Source of the DNA: Gemmatimonas groenlandica
GTDB lineage: Bacteria; Gemmatimonadota; Gemmatimonadetes; Gemmatimonadales; Gemmatimonadaceae
DNA: 64,000 nt
Assembly: GCF_013004105.1 (NCBI RefSeq)
Contig: NZ_CP053085.1
Coordinates: 2,604,001 to 2,668,000 of the forward strand
Direction of reading: 5' to 3'
Part shown: one piece after another, positions 8,687 through 17,955 of the stretch
How the letters are laid out: every line of letters starts with the position of its first letter
Position numbering within the stretch: position 1 is the stretch's first letter
The notes under the pieces: generated by a model
Database searches by the model: none
Told to the model about the DNA's origin: nothing
What the model saw: only the letters and a program-made list of their open reading frames with translations
Made by a program: the position numbers and the translations under genes

Positions 8687-9880
8687 TCAGGTGCCAGTGA
8701 GGCAGCGGGCGATGCGCGTCACGCCTTCGACGGCCACTGACTCCGTCGTGGCGTAGCTCGCGCGGATCCAGTCGGGCGTGAGAAACGCGCTGCCCGGTAC
8801 GACCGCCACTTGGTGTTCCTCGAGCACGGCCGCCGCGAATGCCGCACCGGCATCGGCGGCACCGCGGAACCCGGCAACGTTGATGTACACGTAGAACGCG
8901 CCGGCCGGATGCACGTACCGGATCGTCGGAAACTTTGCCAGCGCCGCCACCACCGCATCACGGCGCTGACGGAACTCCTTGACCATGTAGTTCACGGCAG
9001 CATTCGCCTCCGACTGCCGCTCGAGGGCCGCGAGCGCGGCATGTTGCGACACGGCCGCCGCGTTCGACGTCGTGTGCGACTGAAACGCCGTCATCGCCTT
9101 CGAGACCGCTACCGGCGCGATCGTCCAGCCGATCCGCCATCCCGTCATCGCGTAGGCTTTCGCGACGCCGTTGATCACGATCAGGTTGTCGCGCGTCTTC
9201 GCGACTTCGAGCGCCGACTGTGCACCGCCCTCGTACGCAATGCGCAGATAGATCTCGTCGGCGAGCACCCACCATCCCTTCTCGGCCGCAAGGTCGAGAA
9301 TCGCCGTGAGCTCGTCGCGCGTGTACACCGCACCGGTGGGGTTGCTCGGCGAATTGAGCATGAGCCCCTTCGTTCGCGGCGTCGCGGCGGCGGCTAGCTG
9401 GGCGGACGTCACCTTGAGGTCGTTGGCTTCGTCGCCGTATACCGGAACCGATACCGCGCGCGCCAACTCGACCATTTCGAAGTAGCTCGTCCACGCTGGC
9501 GTGGGAATCAGCACCTCATCACCGGGGCCAAAGCAGCAAACGCACGCGTTGTAGAGCGACTGCTTGGACCCGTTGGACACTACGATTTCCGCCGCCGTGA
9601 TCTGCGCGCCATGCGCGAGTAGACGGTTGGCGTCGGCAGCGATCGCTTCACGAAGCGGCAGAATGCCTTCGGTGGCGGTGTAGCGGGTCGCCCCCGCTTC
9701 GACGGCCGCCTCGGCCGCCTCACGGATAAAGGCCGGGGTATCGAAGTCCGGCTCGCCGGCGCCAAGGTCGATGATCGCGTGACCGGCAGCCTTGAGCGCT
9801 CTTGCCTTGGCGGCCACCGCCAGCGTCGCAGATTCCTTGAGTCGGGCGATGTTGGCGGACGGCTGGAAGACCAGAGACAT
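8687..9880 (-). CDS. Class I PLP-dependent aminotransferase (aspartate aminotransferase type)
   Basis: Transfers an amino group between an amino acid and a 2-oxo acid using PLP. 397 residues from the ATG at 9880 (MSLVFQPSANI). Seen: GAGEPDFDTP near the N-terminus (substrate loop), SNGSKQSLYNA, NSPSNPTGAVYTRDEL, the ADEIY strand, and the PLP lysine in GVAKAYAMTGWRIGW (about Lys241). This matches the subfamily I-gamma aspartate/aromatic aminotransferases; specificity cannot be read. An in-frame start at 9982 would add 34 non-conserved residues and was rejected. A hairpin (stem 9923-9929 with 9942-9948) lies in its leader. Confidence 0.93.
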   Translation of the reverse strand: MSLVFQPSANIARLKESATLAVAAKARALKAAGHAIIDLGAGEPDFDTPAFIREAAEAAVEAGATRYTATEGILPLREAIAADANRLLAHGAQITAAEIVVSNGSKQSLYNACVCCFGPGDEVLIPTPAWTSYFEMVELARAVSVPVYGDEANDLKVTSAQLAAAATPRTKGLMLNSPSNPTGAVYTRDELTAILDLAAEKGWWVLADEIYLRIAYEGGAQSALEVAKTRDNLIVINGVAKAYAMTGWRIGWTIAPVAVSKAMTAFQSHTTSNAAAVSQHAALAALERQSEANAAVNYMVKEFRQRRDAVVAALAKFPTIRYVHPAGAFYVYINVAGFRGAADAGAAFAAAVLEEHQVAVVPGSAFLTPDWIRASYATTESVAVEGVTRIARCLTGT

Positions 9881-10001
9881 GATCGAGGCGCGGAACGGAG
9901 GTGGATGCCCAGGGCAAACTTGCCGGCCCCCCTGCAGTTCAGGGCCGGAATTGGCTATTTTCAGATGCTGGACATGAAGCAATTAAGCGCGACCGTCAGA
10001 G

Positions 10002-10037
10002 GTGCGCTACGCGGGTGCGGTGTGCTACGCAGGTGTG
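10002..10037. repeat. Tandem pair of 18-bp direct repeats
   Basis: Two abutting 18-bp units, 10002-10019 and 10020-10037, agree at 15 of 18 positions. They lie in the intergenic stretch between the aminotransferase and the pseudo-helicase, about 57 bp before the chosen start of the latter. Spacing near two helical turns is compatible with a repressor or activator site, but chance duplication is possible. Confidence 0.5.
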
Positions 10038-10093
10038 CGCCATAGGGGCGCGACAATCACTGGCCGTTGGGCGGCCAGGCTGACCGACAATCG

Positions 10094-11986
10094 ATGGGGT
10101 GGGGCGTGGGCGAGCAAGAACGGGAAGAGACGTCGCCAGGGGCGACGCGGAGCCAGCACGTTGTGCTGCAGGGACCCGCAGATCTGCGGATGATGACTGC
10201 CGCTATGCGTCCGGGGATCGAACGCAGCCGACGCATGCAGGGCGTGGCCGCACCGGCCTGCCTGGTGATCACCCCTACCGTCGAGCAGGCGCTGAGCGCC
10301 GCCGAGCAGGCACGCTCGCTGCTGGCTGACGAGAATCTACGGGTTGTGCCCGTGACGTCCGCCACCCGTGCCCGTCGCGTGTTGGCCGCCGGTCCCGTCG
10401 CGGTAGTCACCGGCACGGCCGCCGACCTGCTCGCGCTTCGCAAGGAAGCCGCCATCGACCTGCAGCAACTGCAGGTACTCGTGGTGTTCAGTCTCGACGA
10501 GATCCTCGCCGACAAGATGGGCGACACGTTGCAGGCGCTGCTTGGCGATTCGCCCGACGAGATGATGCGCGTCGGCACCATCGACAGCGAGTCGGACGAG
10601 ATCGACGCCTTCCTCGAAGCACAGATGCGCCGGGCGCGTCGTCTCACGCCGATGTTGGCCGGTGACACGCCGCTGGCGATGACGCCGAGCTTCGTAATCA
10701 CGTCGGCCTCGGGGCGTGCCGATGCGTTGCGCGCGATTCTCGATGAAGTCGATCCGCCCTCGGTCGTAGTGGTCGCCACGACGGAAGCCGGACAGCGCGA
10801 GGCGCATGCAGCCATCACGCGCATCGGCATGGTGGTCGATGGGCTCAACGTGCAGGTCGTGCGCCAGGCCACGTCGCAGCACGTCGCACTGGTCGTGCTC
10901 TGGGAGTCGCCGGTGTCGTACGACGCGCTGGTCGACGCGCTCGCCGCGCGACCGGTCGATGCGGTGGCCCTGCTGATGGCCGACGAACTCGCGGCCTTCC
11001 GTCGCATGACGGCCGGTCTGGCCGAAGCCTGGACGCCGGCCGCCCGCAAGGCGAACGCGGAAAGCCGCGTGCAGGCGTTGCGCGCGGCACTGCGCACGAC
11101 GCTCTCGAATTCCGGCGGTACGTCGGCCAGCGAAATGGCGTTGCTTGCGCCGTTGCTGGAAACGCATGACTCGCTCGAGATCGCCGCCGCGGCCCTGCGG
11201 TTGTACGAAGGGGCCCGTCGCGACCTGGTCACGGCGCGCACCAAGGCCACGATCGCCGGACCGGTGCGTACTCCGCTGGCCGCCGGTCACAAGCCGGACG
11301 CGCCGGCCGCTGACGGCAAGCAGCGCGTGTTCCTCGCCGCCGGCAAGCGCGATGGCGTGCGCGTTGGAGACATCGTCGGCGCCGTTGCGAACGAAGCGGG
11401 CATCCCGGGCGACCGAATCGGTCAGGTCGAACTGTTCGAATCGCACGCGATCGTCGAACTCAATGCCGACGATGCCGCCAAGGTCGTCCAGGCGCTGGGT
11501 TCCGTCTCGCTCCGCGGCCGTCGTCTCAGCGCACGCATCGACGAGCGCAGTGGTGAAGCGCCGCGCGGTGGCGATCGCGGTGGCGATCGTGGCCCGCGTA
11601 GTAGTCCTCGCAGCGAGCGCACGTTCGGCCCGCCGCGTCGCGACGCCGGTGATCGTCCGCCTCGCGGCAACGATCGTGGCAATGATCGGGGGGAGCGGCC
11701 TGCCCGTCCGTCCTTTGGCGGCGACCGGCCGGCCCGCCCGTCGTTCGGTGGTGACCGTGGTCCGCGTCCGGAAGGCCGCGGCGGCCCGCCGCGTGGTGGC
11801 AATGACCGTCCACCGCGTGCCGACGAAGAGCGTCGCGCCTTCGGCGACCGTCCCGTGCGTGAGCGCGCGGAAGGTCGGGAGGAGTGGTCGGAGCGTGGGG
11901 CGCGCATGCAGAATGCGAGTCGGAAGCCGCGTCCGAACACCGACGCGAATCCTGAAGGGAAACCCGACGGGAGCGTCGAGAGCTGA
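10094..11986 (+). CDS. Degenerate DEAD-box helicase-like protein with DbpA RNA-binding domain and RG-rich tail
   Basis: About 630 residues from the ATG at 10094 (TTG at 10067 is an alternative). Order: a helicase-like core, residues 1-400; a DbpA/CsdA-type RNA-binding domain at about 408-483 (start [13 protein letters not shown], strand [11 protein letters not shown]); and an RG/RGG-like tail from 484 with repeated [11 protein letters not shown] units. The core keeps the spacing of a DEAD-box protein but not its catalysis: the region of motif I reads [10 protein letters not shown] with no GKT, motif Ia is PTVEQ (residues 61-65) instead of PTREL, motif II is SLDEI (133-137) instead of DEAD, and no SAT or HRxGR motif is visible. 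I infer an RNA-binding scaffold for ribosome assembly or RNA decay, not an ATPase. It is followed 2 bp later by tdk. Confidence 0.8.
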   Translation: MGWGVGEQEREETSPGATRSQHVVLQGPADLRMMTAAMRPGIERSRRMQGVAAPACLVITPTVEQALSAAEQARSLLADENLRVVPVTSATRARRVLAAGPVAVVTGTAADLLALRKEAAIDLQQLQVLVVFSLDEILADKMGDTLQALLGDSPDEMMRVGTIDSESDEIDAFLEAQMRRARRLTPMLAGDTPLAMTPSFVITSASGRADALRAILDEVDPPSVVVVATTEAGQREAHAAITRIGMVVDGLNVQVVRQATSQHVALVVLWESPVSYDALVDALAARPVDAVALLMADELAAFRRMTAGLAEAWTPAARKANAESRVQALRAALRTTLSNSGGTSASEMALLAPLLETHDSLEIAAAALRLYEGARRDLVTARTKATIAGPVRTPLAAGHKPDAPAADGKQRVFLAAGKRDGVRVGDIVGAVANEAGIPGDRIGQVELFESHAIVELNADDAAKVVQALGSVSLRGRRLSARIDERSGEAPRGGDRGGDRGPRSSPRSERTFGPPRRDAGDRPPRGNDRGNDRGERPARPSFGGDRPARPSFGGDRGPRPEGRGGPPRGGNDRPPRADEERRAFGDRPVRERAEGREEWSERGARMQNASRKPRPNTDANPEGKPDGSVES

Positions 11987-11988
11987 TC

Positions 11989-12600
11989 ATGAGCGGCAGC
12001 TTTCAGGTCTCTGGCGGGTGGATGGAGGTCGTCGCTGGCTCGATGTTCAGCGGCAAGACCGAGGAGCTGTTGCGGCGCGTGCGGCGGGCGACGATCGCCC
12101 GCAAGCGCGTGCAGGTGTTCAAGTCGCACCTCGACGACCGGTACGCCGGCCTGTGGAATGTCTCCAGCCACGACCGGCGGACCTTCGAGGCGATTCCCGT
12201 CGACTCGTCGTCGCAGATTCTGCTGCGTCTCGACCCGATGGCACAGGTGATCGCCATCGACGAGGCGCAGTTCCTCGATGCCGGGATCGTGCAGGTGGCG
12301 TCGAGTCTGGCCGACCGTGGCCGGCGGGTCATTCTCGCCGGCATCGACAGCGACTTCCGCGGTGAGCCGTTCGGGCCGATGCCGCAGCTCATGGCGGTCG
12401 CGGAAATGGTCGACAAGCTGCACGCGATCTGCGTGCTGTGCGGATCGCCGGCCAGTCGCAATCAACGACTCATCGGCGGCAAGCCCGCGCCGTATGACTC
12501 ACCCACGATCATGGTGGGCGCGGCCGATTCGTACGAAGCGCGCTGCCGCGCCTGTCACATCGTGCCACGTCCGAACGAAGGACAGCAGCAGCTGCTGTAG
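11989..12600 (+). CDS. tdk: Thymidine kinase (type II)
   Basis: Salvage enzyme phosphorylating thymidine to dTMP. 203 residues, normal family length. Seen: P-loop GSMFSGKT at residues 17-24, Walker B/catalytic IDEAQF, the lasso-type FRGEPFGPM segment, and two zinc pairs, CVLCG and CRACH. The ATG begins 2 bp after the stop of the pseudo-helicase gene, so the two are likely co-transcribed. It converges on the histidine kinase gene with no intergenic base: the two stop codons abut at 12600/12601. Confidence 0.96.
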   Translation: MSGSFQVSGGWMEVVAGSMFSGKTEELLRRVRRATIARKRVQVFKSHLDDRYAGLWNVSSHDRRTFEAIPVDSSSQILLRLDPMAQVIAIDEAQFLDAGIVQVASSLADRGRRVILAGIDSDFRGEPFGPMPQLMAVAEMVDKLHAICVLCGSPASRNQRLIGGKPAPYDSPTIMVGAADSYEARCRACHIVPRPNEGQQQLL

Positions 12601-15600
12601 TCAGTTGGCCGCGCGCGCGCGGGCCAGGGACATCGCGTCGGCGAGCTGACCGCTGGTGAATGGCTTGCTCACGAAGGGCACACGTCGCGCGTCGATCGCC
12701 GCTCGCGCTCCCGGATTGATGCTGTAGCCGCTGACCGCCACCATCGGCAGGAGCGGATACCGGACGGCCACGGTCTCGATCAGCTCGATACCGTTCATGC
12801 CCGGCATCGTCAAATCGGTGACCATCACCGAGACGTCGGCGGCGTGCGAGGCCAGGACTTCGAGCGCATGCTGCGCAGACGGTGCCACCACGACCGCGTG
12901 CCCCAGTTTTTCCAGCATTCGCCGACCGAGGTCGAGCAGCATCGGATCGTCGTCCACGAGCAGGATGCTGCGCGCGGCGGGGACCGCGATCGGTATCGTC
13001 TCCGACGTGTCGCGAGGCAGTACGCGGGGCGACGACAACGGCGTGACGCGCGGCTCGGGTACCGATGCCGCCGGAAAGTACAAGCGGAGCGTTGTCCCCT
13101 CGCCGGCCGCCGACTCGCATTCGATGAAGCCGCGACTCTGGTGCACGAGGCCGTGCACAGAGGCCAGTCCCATTCCCTTGTTCGCGCCGAATTCCTGGGT
13201 CGAGAAGAACGGCTCGAAGAGCCGGGCCTTCAATTCGTCACGCATGCCGGTGCCCGTATCGGAGACCGAGAGCAGCGCGAACGGGCGCGGGTCGTCGCCG
13301 GCCGCGGCCTGCGGATGCCGCATCAGTACGATCGCCGTCGCCAGTGACAGCGTTCCGCTCTCCGCCTTGGCGATCATCGACGCGCGTGCATTGTCCACCA
13401 GCGTACGTAGCGCGTCGAGGAGTCGCGTGCGGTCGACGACCGCAGTGACCGGCGCGTCGCCGACGTCGAGCCGCACGTGAATCGATAGTGGGACTTCTTC
13501 GCGAATGACCGGGAGCTGATCGCGGAGCAGCTGATTGAGCTCCACCGACTCCGCCCGCAGCATCTGGCGACGTCCAACCGCGAGCAGTCGACGCGTAAGC
13601 TCTTCGGCGCGCTCCGTGGCGCGCTCGATCGCGTCGAGATCCTCGGCGTAGGGCGACGTCGGTCCAAACCCCTCTCGCAGGAACCCGGTCGAACCGCGAA
13701 TCACCGTGAGCAAATTGTTGAAGTCGTGGGCGATACCACCCGCCAGCTGGCCAACGGCTTCGAGCTTCTGCGCCTGACGCAGGCGATCTTCGGAGCTTCT
13801 GGCGTTGGTGACGTCAGTAAAGACGGCCACGGAGGCATAAGGGCGTTGCTCGCCCGAGCGGACGAGCGGATCGGCCGTGACGTTCAGCCAACCAAACGTA
13901 CCATCGCCCCGCTGCACGCCCATCAGTGACCGCGCCTGGCTCTGGCCGGTCTGTAGGGCGACGATGGCGGGATGTGTCTCGGGAGGCCACGGCGTACCGT
14001 CTTCACGCAACGCGCTCCACTCGCGATCCACCAGCTTGAGTCCCAGCAGTTGTGCGCCCGTCAATCCCAGAATGCGCTCGGCACTGGGGTTGTAGGCGCG
14101 AATCGCGCCCGTTTCGTCGTGTACCACGACACCTTCCTGCATGCCGGCAATAACAGCGCGGAAGCGCGCTTCCGACTCGCGCAGCTGTCGTTCGACGCGC
14201 ACACGATCGGTGATGTCCTGAATGATGATGTGCAACACGCGACGCCCCGCGATCGCGACCACGCCGATGAACGCCTCGACCTGACGCAGCTCACGATTGG
14301 CGACGCGATGCTCACGCTGCACGCGCAGCCCGGTTCCCGTAGCGATGGTCGAGGTGGTGTCGCGCCAGTGCTCGAGGGCGACCGCTTCGAGGTCCGTCAC
14401 GTACATCGCCCGCATCGTGTCACGCGGCCAGCCATAGAACGTTACGGCGGCCGGATTCACGTCGACGATGCGGGCCGTCTCGATGTCGGCGAGCAGCTGT
14501 ACCGCACCATTGTTCTCGAAAAGCTCGCGATGTCTCGCTTCGCTCTCCTCGAGCGCGAGGCGCTCGAGTTGCCGCGGCGTAATGTCACGCGAGGCGATCG
14601 CGACGGTGTCCTCGAGCACGGGTACGAGCTGACGTTGCAGCCAGCGGAGCGGCTGCTCGGCCGTTGGTGCGTGCTGCGTCGTTTCCAACGGCGCGCCGGT
14701 GATGAGGACCGAGCAGCACTGTTCCCACAGATTCCAGTCACGGCTGTTCGGGAACATCTCCATCAGCGAATGACCGAGGAGCTCTTCACGCGAACGCTTC
14801 ACCATGCTGGCGGCCCGGGCGTTCACATCGAGAATCTCGAAGCGATCGATCGTGCCGTCGCCGGTGCGGTGGGCGCGAGCAATGACGAAGGCGTCGAGTC
14901 CTGCCTCGATAACGCCGCGAAGTCGACTCTCCGATTCGCGCAACGCCTGTGATGCCTCCGCTTCCTCGGTGACGTTGCGCGCGAGCCCCAGCAGATGGGT
15001 CGCAGTGCCGTCGGCATCGCGGATCGCACTCAGGCGCGTTTCGAGCACGAGACGGCGTCCATCGAGCGTCACCACCTCGCGGTAGGAGATTGGCCCCCCG
15101 ATGGCGAGCACTTCCTCGCAGCGCGAACGCATGAGCGCCGCTTCCGCCGGCGGGAAGACCTCCTCCGGGATGCGCCCGACCAGCTGCTCAGCGTCGAGCC
15201 CAGCGGCCGCGAGATAGGTCTCGTTCACAGACTCGCAGCGGTACACCCCGGGCGCTTCGATGCGGAGGACGAACGCCATCTCGTGCATGTGCTCCGTGAG
15301 CATCCGGAGTCGCGATTCCCGGCGACCCGCCTCGCGCGCCGCAAGCGCCCGCGCCGTCACATCGCGAAGCTGCACCGTCAGGAAGGGCGTCCCGTCAGCG
15401 TCCGTTCCGGAGATCCGGAGTGCCTCCCAGACGCGTTCGCGCGCATCGTTTCCGACCGAGAACTCGAACGGTGACGCCACGGCGTCTACGCGGGATTCCG
15501 CGAGCCACGCCGAGAACGCGCCGTCGCCCACGTGCTTGGCGCACTGCTCCAGCCGCTGTCCCGTGAGCGCGTCGGGCGGGAAGCCGATCAAGCTGCCCGC

Positions 15601-15741
15601 GGCCGCGTTCGCGCCGAGAATTCGCCCCTGCTCGTCCGTCACGAACAGGACATCACGCAGGACCATCGCGGCCGACCGGAGCAACGCGGGGGAATCGGGA
15701 GGGCTTGGGGGCACGAGGCGAACGCGGACTATTTGAGCCAT
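12601..15741 (-). CDS. Multi-PAS hybrid sensor histidine kinase with C-terminal receiver
   Basis: About 1046 residues from the ATG at 15741; a start at 15840 would add 33 Pro-rich residues. No transmembrane segment is seen, so a cytosolic sensor is likely. Roughly five PAS/PAC modules cover residues 1-650 (for example VTDEQGRILGANAAAG, DETGAIRAYNPSAERILG). Then a HisKA-like helix with the phospho-histidine in GGIAHDFNNLL (His672), an HATPase domain with GTGMRDELKARLFEPFF and GMGLASVHGLV, and a receiver domain with ILLVDDDP, the acceptor Asp976 in VTDLTMPGMNG, and SKPF. The layout matches blue-light or redox-type hybrid kinases but no cofactor cysteine is obvious. It is divergent from the AraC-type regulator. 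Confidence 0.93.
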   Translation of the reverse strand: MAQIVRVRLVPPSPPDSPALLRSAAMVLRDVLFVTDEQGRILGANAAAGSLIGFPPDALTGQRLEQCAKHVGDGAFSAWLAESRVDAVASPFEFSVGNDARERVWEALRISGTDADGTPFLTVQLRDVTARALAAREAGRRESRLRMLTEHMHEMAFVLRIEAPGVYRCESVNETYLAAAGLDAEQLVGRIPEEVFPPAEAALMRSRCEEVLAIGGPISYREVVTLDGRRLVLETRLSAIRDADGTATHLLGLARNVTEEAEASQALRESESRLRGVIEAGLDAFVIARAHRTGDGTIDRFEILDVNARAASMVKRSREELLGHSLMEMFPNSRDWNLWEQCCSVLITGAPLETTQHAPTAEQPLRWLQRQLVPVLEDTVAIASRDITPRQLERLALEESEARHRELFENNGAVQLLADIETARIVDVNPAAVTFYGWPRDTMRAMYVTDLEAVALEHWRDTTSTIATGTGLRVQREHRVANRELRQVEAFIGVVAIAGRRVLHIIIQDITDRVRVERQLRESEARFRAVIAGMQEGVVVHDETGAIRAYNPSAERILGLTGAQLLGLKLVDREWSALREDGTPWPPETHPAIVALQTGQSQARSLMGVQRGDGTFGWLNVTADPLVRSGEQRPYASVAVFTDVTNARSSEDRLRQAQKLEAVGQLAGGIAHDFNNLLTVIRGSTGFLREGFGPTSPYAEDLDAIERATERAEELTRRLLAVGRRQMLRAESVELNQLLRDQLPVIREEVPLSIHVRLDVGDAPVTAVVDRTRLLDALRTLVDNARASMIAKAESGTLSLATAIVLMRHPQAAAGDDPRPFALLSVSDTGTGMRDELKARLFEPFFSTQEFGANKGMGLASVHGLVHQSRGFIECESAAGEGTTLRLYFPAASVPEPRVTPLSSPRVLPRDTSETIPIAVPAARSILLVDDDPMLLDLGRRMLEKLGHAVVVAPSAQHALEVLASHAADVSVMVTDLTMPGMNGIELIETVAVRYPLLPMVAVSGYSINPGARAAIDARRVPFVSKPFTSGQLADAMSLARARAAN

Positions 15742-15908
15742 CTCGGGCGGCGGCGCCGGTGGCGAAGACGGGAAATGTGTAAGGGAGAAGGGGCGTCCGT
15801 TAGTGGACAACGGGGCAATCGTGTGACGGATAGTGACCATTGACCAGCCCGCCGCGTCTTTGGGCTGATGTCAGTGTCAAGTCCCCTTTTCCCCGAACGG
15901 ATCGTCGC

Positions 15909-16724
15909 ATGGGTGTAATCGCGACGCTCCTCGCACACGAGCCCCGACTCGCACGGCTGCGTACCGCCGCGCGGGACCGTTATCGCTTCGTGCCTTGCGA
16001 GGACTGGACGTCTCTGACCCGCGCTTGCGAGCGCGGGCCAATCAACGTGGTGGTCTTCGATTTGTATGTCGACGGCCGCGCGGATTTCGAGCGGGTGCGC
16101 CAGCTGCGCGTTCGTGTACCGCGAGCGGCCCTGGTGGCCTACGTGGACATGACGCGTGAGCGAGCCAAGGACATGTTCGACGCCGGTCGTTGCGGTATCG
16201 ATGTGCTCGTGGTCGCCGAGGAAACAGATACGCCGCAGATGCTCGCGGCGCTTCTGGATCAGGCCGAAGCGCGCAGTGTCTCGAGTCTGCTCAAGCCACA
16301 TCTCGCCGGACTGCGCAGCGTGGTACGCGACGCGGTGATGCTGTCGGTGACCCGGGCGCACGAGCGCCTGACGCCGGACAGCCTCGCGCGCCTCATCGCG
16401 GTGTCGCGGCGATTGCTCTCGAAGCGTCTGGAAGGGGCGGAGCTGCCGCCACCCCACCAGCTGCTCACGTGGGGCCGGCTGATCGTGGCCGCCAGCATGT
16501 TGGAAGACGGGTCGCGCAGCGCCGACGGCGTAGCCAGTGCCCTCGACTTCCCGTCGGGCAGCGCATTCCGCAACACCTGCCAGCGCTATCTCGGCTGCAC
16601 ACCGCACCAGATCCGATTGCGCGGCGGTGCGAGCTGGGTGATTCAGGAGTTGCTCGTGAACCGTGAGAAGCGGCGCGAAATCTCGGAATCGGAAGACGAC
16701 ATGCACGACAGCGCGGCGGCGTAG
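15909..16724 (+). CDS. Receiver-like / AraC-type HTH transcriptional regulator
   Basis: About 271 residues from the ATG at 15909 (15840 is an earlier in-frame option). Residues 1-120 resemble a response-regulator receiver: Asp51 in VVVFDLYVDG is placed like the phospho-acceptor, but the acidic pair near the N-terminus (here LLAHEP) and the conserved late Lys are not evident, so phosphorylation is doubtful. The C-terminal third reads like an AraC-family double HTH: RLIVAASMLED, then SADGVASALDF, SGSAFRNTCQRYLGCTPHQIR. It is divergent from the hybrid kinase, which is the natural candidate partner. A strong hairpin follows the stop. Confidence 0.8.
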   Translation: MGVIATLLAHEPRLARLRTAARDRYRFVPCEDWTSLTRACERGPINVVVFDLYVDGRADFERVRQLRVRVPRAALVAYVDMTRERAKDMFDAGRCGIDVLVVAEETDTPQMLAALLDQAEARSVSSLLKPHLAGLRSVVRDAVMLSVTRAHERLTPDSLARLIAVSRRLLSKRLEGAELPPPHQLLTWGRLIVAASMLEDGSRSADGVASALDFPSGSAFRNTCQRYLGCTPHQIRLRGGASWVIQELLVNREKRREISESEDDMHDSAAA

Positions 16725-16747
16725 CTCCGCTCGCAGCGACCGACGAA

Positions 16748-16780
16748 CCAAAGGGCTCCGGCAATGCCGGAGCCCTTTGG
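16748..16780 (+). terminator. Hairpin terminator after the AraC-type regulator
   Basis: A perfect 14-bp GC-rich stem (16748-16761 with 16767-16780) and a 5-nt loop, located 23 bp after the regulator stop and 20 bp before the coaE start. No long T run follows. Confidence 0.8.
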
Positions 16781-16800
16781 CGTTGGTGGTAAGTTTCCGC

Positions 16801-17430
16801 ATGCTTCACCTCGCGCTCACCGGAAATATTGCCAGCGGCAAGAGTACCGTCGCGTCGCTGCTGGCGGCGCACGGGGCAACCATCATCGACGCCGATCTGC
16901 TGGCCCGGGACGCCGTGCGTCCGGGCACCGCGGCTCTCGACGCCATCGTCGAACGCTTCGGACCGTCGGCCGTGCAACCGGATGGCACCCTCGATCGGCC
17001 GGCGCTGCGCCGCCGCGTGTTCCGGGACCCGGTCGCGCGCGATGCGCTCAACGCCATCGTGCATCCCGCAGTAGGCCGACTGCGCGACGAGCAGGTGGCG
17101 GCGGCCAGGCGACGCGGCGACGCGGTGGTGATTTCCGACATCCCCCTGCTCTTCGAAGTCGGCCTCGAGCACGCGTTCGATGGTGTCATTCTGGTCGACG
17201 CTCCCGAGTCGGAGCGCTTGGCGCGGCTCCAGCGCGACCGCGGGCTGTTGCACGAGGAGGCCCAGGCGATGATCGACGCGCAGTGGTCGTCCTCGCGCAA
17301 ACGGTCGGGCGCGACGTGGATCATCGACAACGACGGTCCGCGAGAGCAGCTTCCCACCCTTGTCGCCGAGCTCTGGCAGACGATTCAGGCGCTTCCCCTC
17401 CGCGGCTCCTCTGCGGATACTTCACTCTGA
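16801..17430 (+). CDS. coaE: Dephospho-CoA kinase
   Basis: Last step of CoA synthesis: phosphorylates dephospho-CoA at the 3' hydroxyl. 209 residues. Seen: MLHLALTGNIASGKST with P-loop residues 8-16, IIDADLLARDAV (substrate-binding Asp pair), the conserved NAIVHPAV, DIPLLFEVGL, and the lid region ERLARLQRDRG. The start was set by the invariant short lead before the P-loop; an in-frame extension to 16663 runs through the upstream terminator and was rejected. gcvH follows after 28 bp. Confidence 0.96.
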   Translation: MLHLALTGNIASGKSTVASLLAAHGATIIDADLLARDAVRPGTAALDAIVERFGPSAVQPDGTLDRPALRRRVFRDPVARDALNAIVHPAVGRLRDEQVAAARRRGDAVVISDIPLLFEVGLEHAFDGVILVDAPESERLARLQRDRGLLHEEAQAMIDAQWSSSRKRSGATWIIDNDGPREQLPTLVAELWQTIQALPLRGSSADTSL

Positions 17431-17458
17431 CCGTTCTTTTTCCCCATCTGGAGTCCTC

Positions 17459-17845
17459 GTGTCGAACATCCCCGCCGATCTGCGCTACACCAAGGAACAC
17501 GAATACATTCGCACCACGGCCGATGCCGCGATCGTCGCGATCGGGATCACGGATTTCGCGCAGGGTGAATTGGGCGACATCGTGTATGTCGAGCTGCCCA
17601 AGGTCGGCGCGACGTACGGATCGCACGATGTCTTCGGCACCGTGGAAGCGGTGAAGGCCGTGTCCGAGCTGTACATGCCGGTGGCCGGCGAAGTGGTCGA
17701 GATCAACGGGCGCCTCGACGGCGAGCCGGCGCTGATCAACACCGACCCCTACGGCGACGGCTGGATGATCAAGGTGCGCGTCGCGGCCGGCGGTGACGCT
17801 GGTCTGCTTTCGGCTACCGAGTACAAGGGCGTGGTGGGCGAGTAA
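17459..17845 (+). CDS. gcvH: Glycine cleavage system H protein
   Basis: Lipoyl carrier that shuttles the aminomethyl group between the P, T and L proteins. 128 residues from a GTG start preceded by a GGAG Shine-Dalgarno about 6 nt upstream. The lipoyl-lysine lies in FGTVEAVKAVSELYMP (Lys66), and the family start YTKEHEY is intact. gcvP lies about 0.7 kb downstream on the opposite strand; no gcvT is in the window. Modification would be by LipB/LipA or the ligase-like gene at 21549. Confidence 0.96.
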   Translation: MSNIPADLRYTKEHEYIRTTADAAIVAIGITDFAQGELGDIVYVELPKVGATYGSHDVFGTVEAVKAVSELYMPVAGEVVEINGRLDGEPALINTDPYGDGWMIKVRVAAGGDAGLLSATEYKGVVGE

Positions 17846-17872
17846 GGCTTTTCGGACGGTTCGTGATACGCG

Positions 17873-17899
17873 GGGCCCCGGGCTGTGTGCTCGGGGCCC
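17873..17899 (+). terminator. Hairpin terminator after gcvH
   Basis: An 8-bp all-GC stem (17873-17880 with 17892-17899), an 11-nt loop, followed by TTTGCTTG. Placed 27 bp after the gcvH stop. Confidence 0.65.
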
Positions 17900-17955
17900 T
17901 TTGCTTGTGCTTGCGGCGGGGTGGGTGTGTTCGACCGCCCCGGTCGGACCGTGGG

